64,000 nt of DNA. It comes from Sebastes aleutianus (lineage: Eukaryota > Chordata > Actinopteri > Perciformes > Sebastidae). Positions 62,427-64,000 of the stretch are shown here, piece after piece (position 1 is the stretch's first letter; the number at the start of each line of letters is the position of its first letter). Made by a program: the position numbers and the translations under genes. The notes under the pieces are model-generated. The model worked only from the letters and a program-made list of their open reading frames with translations, had not been told where the DNA came from and made no database searches. The stretch lies in assembly GCA_916700875.1 (NCBI GenBank), contig CAKAKS010000195.1, positions 300,501-364,500 of the forward strand, written 5' to 3'.

Positions 62427-63137
62427 TACATACACGCCTACCCAGCGAATGCAGTGAGGGCTGCACAGGAGTAAGGAGCCCAGGAGATGACAAATAGCAG
62501 GATGACGATGAGTGCAATTTTGGCCATCTTCCACTCAGTCTTCATCTTATTGAACCTCCTAGCAGAGTCTCTGGTTCCCTCACAGTTGATCTTTGAGATC
62601 GCTCTGTCAAACACAGACACACTCACCATGAAACCTTTTTTTTAATTTTTGCTTTGAGTTTCAATACAATTTGTAACACCTTTAATTGATTTTGACAGCT
62701 AAGCTAATTGACTTAGACATGTATTTTACTTGCGTGCACACACACAATTAGCGTTGCCTACACAGGCAGTATTAGCGTTCAGGTCGAGCGAGACATCAGC
62801 GGGAATCGATAGAGAAACCCTGACACAGCGTTAATCAACAAGACATCGGTGGCAACACATACGCAGCACCCGTGTCTTTATCTTATCGATGCACGTGGGA
62901 GTGTGTGTCGCAAGCGTGAAGGAGACAGGCGCATGAATAAACAGTGTGTGTGTGCATGCACCAACCGCGTTGTCTGTCGGATGGCTCTGAAGATGCAGCA
63001 GTAGCTGAAGATGATGATGAAGAGAGGGATGAAGAAGACGAAGGTAAAGAGCAGCATGGTGTAGGAGCGGACAGACGGGGTAAACGTCATGTAGTCCCAG
63101 GAACAAGATGTCATCATACCCTCTGGGACATAAGCAC
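51668..63137 (-). CDS. opn4: melanopsin (3' two-thirds of the gene; 5' exons beyond the window)
   Basis: Coding exons in transcript order: 63137-62966, 62603-62442, 60400-60293, 58888-58717, 58587-58483 (or to 58396), 54582-54511 and 51868-51668. All phases agree. Seen in order: the second extracellular loop with the disulfide cysteine (TSCSWDYMTFTP); TM5 (LLFTFVFFIPLFIIIFSYCC); a basic third cytoplasmic loop; TM6 with ISWAPYS; TM7 with the retinal lysine in PAVIAKASAIHNPIIYAITH, including NPIIY; and HPKYR, a motif of Gq-coupled rhabdomeric opsins. A Ser-rich cytoplasmic tail of about 220 residues follows, as in melanopsins, with likely kinase sites for shut-off. Melanopsin is a blue-light receptor of retinal and extra-retinal cells. 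Next to ldb3 and sncg, as in mammals, it belongs to the opn4m type rather than opn4x. The subtype number is not assigned. Confidence 0.93.
51885..51960. repeat. (GA)n microsatellite, the pyrimidine tract of the opn4 last exon
   Basis: 38 uninterrupted GA units, read as (CT)38 on the opn4 strand. It ends 15 nt before the AG of the terminal-exon acceptor. Confidence 0.95.
51961..52315 (-). other. opn4: opn4 last intron, unassigned part
   Basis: No exon or repeat recognised. Confidence 0.4.
52316..52915. mobile_element. hAT-type MITE, full length
   Basis: TAGGGCTGTCAATCGATTAA and TTAATTGATTGACAGCCCTA are inverted ends. The interior has ATGTGATTATCATAAAGTGG and GAGGTCAGAGGTCAAAGGAC. A truncated inverted copy is at 27840-28215. 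No exact 8-bp duplication was seen. Confidence 0.88.
52916..53732 (-). other. opn4: opn4 last intron, unassigned part
   Basis: No exon or repeat family recognised. Confidence 0.4.
53733..54429. mobile_element. MITE with GAGAATAAAGTC internal repeats
   Basis: CTATGACGGAGTATTAGGGC and GCCCTAATACTCCGTCGTAG are inverted ends. The left half has four or five units of GAGAATAAAGTC and TTTACGAGAAAAAA; the right half has complementary units. It ends 82 bp from the 54511 donor of opn4. Confidence 0.88.
54511..54582 (-). CDS. opn4: opn4 exon: 24-residue tail segment
   Basis: 72 nt, CTGTTCAG| to GCTACT|GTAAGA, phase 0 at both ends. It encodes TLTEPEDISMSDISLKPTSH and LPAT. Symmetric, so it could be a cassette exon. 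Confidence 0.8.
54901..55595. mobile_element. TTAA-type MITE with degraded left end
   Basis: Right CAAAATGTCAAACTATTCCTTTAA pairs with left TAGTTCAACATTTTGGGAAAT (mismatches, TTAA lost). It holds a (AAGCT)n run at 55450-55480. Fragments of the same family are near 26370-26460 and 63430-63500. Confidence 0.75.
55596..58395 (-). other. opn4: opn4 intron, unassigned
   Basis: 2.8 kb without a recognised exon. Several short open frames at 56450-56910 have no splice or family support. A (CTAA)n tract lies at 57111-57143. Confidence 0.45.
57111..57143. repeat. (CTAA)n microsatellite
   Basis: About seven CTAA units with one early interruption. Confidence 0.85.
58483..58587 (-). CDS. opn4: opn4 exon: distal tail (short donor form)
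   Basis: 105 nt after GCCTCAAAG|. It encodes AHFSDTEEDCSSRTPAIRQL and ends ASQRTK at |GTGAGA. Reading on to a second donor (ATCACA|GTGAGT, ending at 58396) is also open and in frame, giving 192 nt. Phase 0 at both ends. Confidence 0.72.
58717..58888 (-). CDS. opn4: opn4 exon: helix 8 and proximal cytoplasmic tail
   Basis: 172 nt, CTCCCTCAG| to GAATCA|GTGAGT. It encodes SALSRYIPYLGALLCITGRG, then a Ser/Arg-rich SSSSFRSTRRSTLTSQS and ends SLSESES. The Ser/Thr cluster matches the phosphorylated proximal tail of melanopsins. Confidence 0.92.
59165..59510 (+). mobile_element. 3' end of a non-LTR retrotransposon with ATGG tail
   Basis: The + frame has WKEAPGQTQNTLEILYISS, then GVPQEELENVAGERDVWSS and LLNLLPPRPGPGS, followed by GATGGATGGATGGA. 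This is the frequent C-terminal RT segment and (ATGG)n tail of fish Rex1/CR1-like LINEs; the exact clade is not certain. The upstream frame is shifted. It lies in an opn4 intron in opposite orientation to the gene. Confidence 0.8.
59511..60292 (-). other. opn4: opn4 intron, unassigned
   Basis: No exon. A short palindrome GTACGTGATCA...TGATCACGTAC lies at 59595-59630. Confidence 0.45.
60293..60400 (-). CDS. opn4: opn4 exon: TM7 with retinal-binding lysine
   Basis: 108 nt, CTCTCAG| to ATACAG|GTAGGT. It encodes YADMLTPYMNSVPAVIAKAS, then AIHNPIIYAITHPKY. The Lys in VIAKAS is the Schiff-base lysine. NPIIY is the NPxxY motif. Confidence 0.96.
60611..61074. mobile_element. hAT-like MITE with CAGGG ends
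   Basis: Left CAGGGTTCAATGTTAATG and right ATCGTTGAGCCCTG are inverted. The interior has ACTTGCCC repeats. No target duplication seen. Confidence 0.65.
61264..61910. mobile_element. foldback MITE with ~35-bp inverted ends
   Basis: GGTAACACTTCATTTTACAG and CTGTAAAATAAAGTGGTACC are inverted. A second inverted pair (CCAATATTTACCTCAAAATG) lies inside. Partial copy at 24530-24845. Confidence 0.88.
61911..62344 (-). other. opn4: opn4 intron, unassigned
   Basis: No exon or transposon end recognised. Confidence 0.4.
62345..62420. repeat. (CA)n microsatellite just inside an opn4 intron
   Basis: About 35 CA units, GU repeats in the opn4 transcript. It begins 21 nt after the donor at 62441. Confidence 0.95.
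62442..62603 (-). CDS. opn4: opn4 exon: cytoplasmic loop 3 and TM6
   Basis: 162 nt, TTTGACAG| to GCTGG|GTAGGC. It encodes RRFNKMKTEWKMAKIALIVI and LLFVISWAPYSCAALTAFA. Confidence 0.95.
62966..63137 (-). CDS. opn4: opn4 exon: extracellular loop 2 and TM5
   Basis: 172 nt after CTCCCACAG|. It encodes AYVPEGMMTSCSWDYMTFTP, then TM5, and ends IFRAIRQTT. The donor ACGCG|GTTGGT is unusual (no +4/+5 AG). Phase 1 in and 2 out. Confidence 0.93.
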
Positions 63138-63663
63138 CTGTGGGAGAGCACACACACATTTTAGTAACTGCTTCCCACGCCAGGAAGTCTGACAATTCCT
63201 CATTTATCTGTCAGTTTCTGTTTTGTATAACTTCCTGCCTCTTCCCTATCTCAAAGACTTTGAACTACTTCTCATTGCACCTATTTTGACAGTGCAGTTG
63301 TCAAGCTTTATCATGTCAGTGGATTGCTATTTCTATCGTTCTAATCCTGCGTCGTTCTAATCTCCGTTCTACTTAATCTGATTTGGATCTCGATACCGCT
63401 CAGCTGAGGTTCCACCAAAATTTGACAAAGAAGCCAAACTATTTAAGGGGATATTTCAACTTTTTGGGACATTTCCTTATTCGGTTTCTTTCCAAGAGTC
63501 AAGCCCATTTCCCACAGGACTAGTATTACCCGTGGACCTCTAGACATTTGTAATAATTGCGGAGGTAGTCTATGATCTTAATCCTGTGAATCTGCCAAGT
63601 CTGTAATTTGTCAAGTATAAATTCCCCATATTTTGCCAAATACCGAGGTCATATATATATACA

Positions 63664-63702
<39 letters not shown>

Positions 63703-63860
63703 TATATTTATGTGAATGTGAGCGTGAATAATTGTCTGTCTCTATGTGTCAGCCCTGTGATAGTCTGGCGACCTGTCCAGGGTGTACCACGCCTTCGCCC
63801 AATGTCAGCTGGGATTGGCTCCATATATATATATATATACGTATATATATATATATATAC

Positions 63861-63896
<36 letters not shown>

Positions 63897-64000
63897 CATA
63901 TTCTTTTATATGTAACGCCATGTGTCAAGCTCAGGCTGTAATATATGACCTTGGGACCTGAGTGTCCCATGTGAAAAATCCATCAGAGAAAGCAGTTGGA
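63138..64000 (-). other. opn4: opn4 intron continuing beyond the window
   Basis: The exon for TM4 and earlier is not seen. Contains (TA)n tracts and an interspersed repeat at 63640-63897. Confidence 0.6.
63640..63897. repeat. dispersed repeat bracketed by (TA)n tracts
   Basis: (TA)n at 63650-63708 and 63823-63893 flank a 110-bp unit with CTGTGATAGTCTGGCGACCT and CCAATGTCAGCTGGGATTGG, a very common fish dispersed sequence. Open frames over it are artefacts. Confidence 0.85.

Noticed and set aside
63682..63970. Tyr-Ile repeat frames
   Set aside because: Translations of (TA)n microsatellites.

Overview
This window reads as nuclear DNA from a ray-finned fish, most likely a percomorph teleost. 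It holds intron-split vertebrate genes, dense (CA)n, (GA)n and (TA)n microsatellites, and a heavy load of short foldback DNA transposons, many starting TTAAAGG and ending CCTTTAA, plus hAT-like elements and L1-type and other non-LTR fragments. No prokaryotic features, CRISPR arrays or operons are present.

Four protein-coding genes can be read. The last coding exon of glud1 (glutamate dehydrogenase, +) is at 43-162. A complete five-exon gamma-synuclein gene (sncg, -) runs from 20098 to 7128. A PDZ/ZM-type ldb3 gene (ZASP/cypher, -) runs from 43447 to 26226. The 3' half of a melanopsin gene (opn4, -) runs from 63137 to 51668 and its 5' exons lie beyond the right edge. glud1, SNCG, LDB3 and OPN4 are also neighbours on human chromosome 10q23, in the same relative order and orientation, so this is a conserved syntenic block. 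BMPR1A and MMRN2, which sit between SNCG and LDB3 in human, are not seen here.

Layout: 1-1.1 kb, glud1 end and 3'UTR; 1.1-5 kb, a TA-rich minisatellite, a DNA transposon copy and two L1-like fragments; 5-20.6 kb, sncg with introns full of nested transposons; 20.6-25.7 kb, intergenic DNA made mostly of foldback, hAT and LINE debris; 25.7-43.5 kb, ldb3; 43.5-49 kb, intergenic repeats; 49-64 kb, opn4.

The genes do not form one pathway. sncg encodes a small amphipathic vesicle- and membrane-binding protein, ldb3 a Z-disc adaptor of striated muscle, opn4 a Gq-type light receptor, and glud1 a mitochondrial enzyme. The points most worth a second look are these. The ldb3 locus ends in the short-isoform exon and shows no LIM exons before sncg. 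Its alternative ZM-motif exons have constrained splice phases. A 76-bp (CT)n microsatellite is the pyrimidine tract of the opn4 terminal exon. A three-deep transposon nest has an inverted sister copy about 8-11 kb away. All exon boundaries come from reading splice signals, phase and family resemblance by eye; no alignment or RNA data were available.
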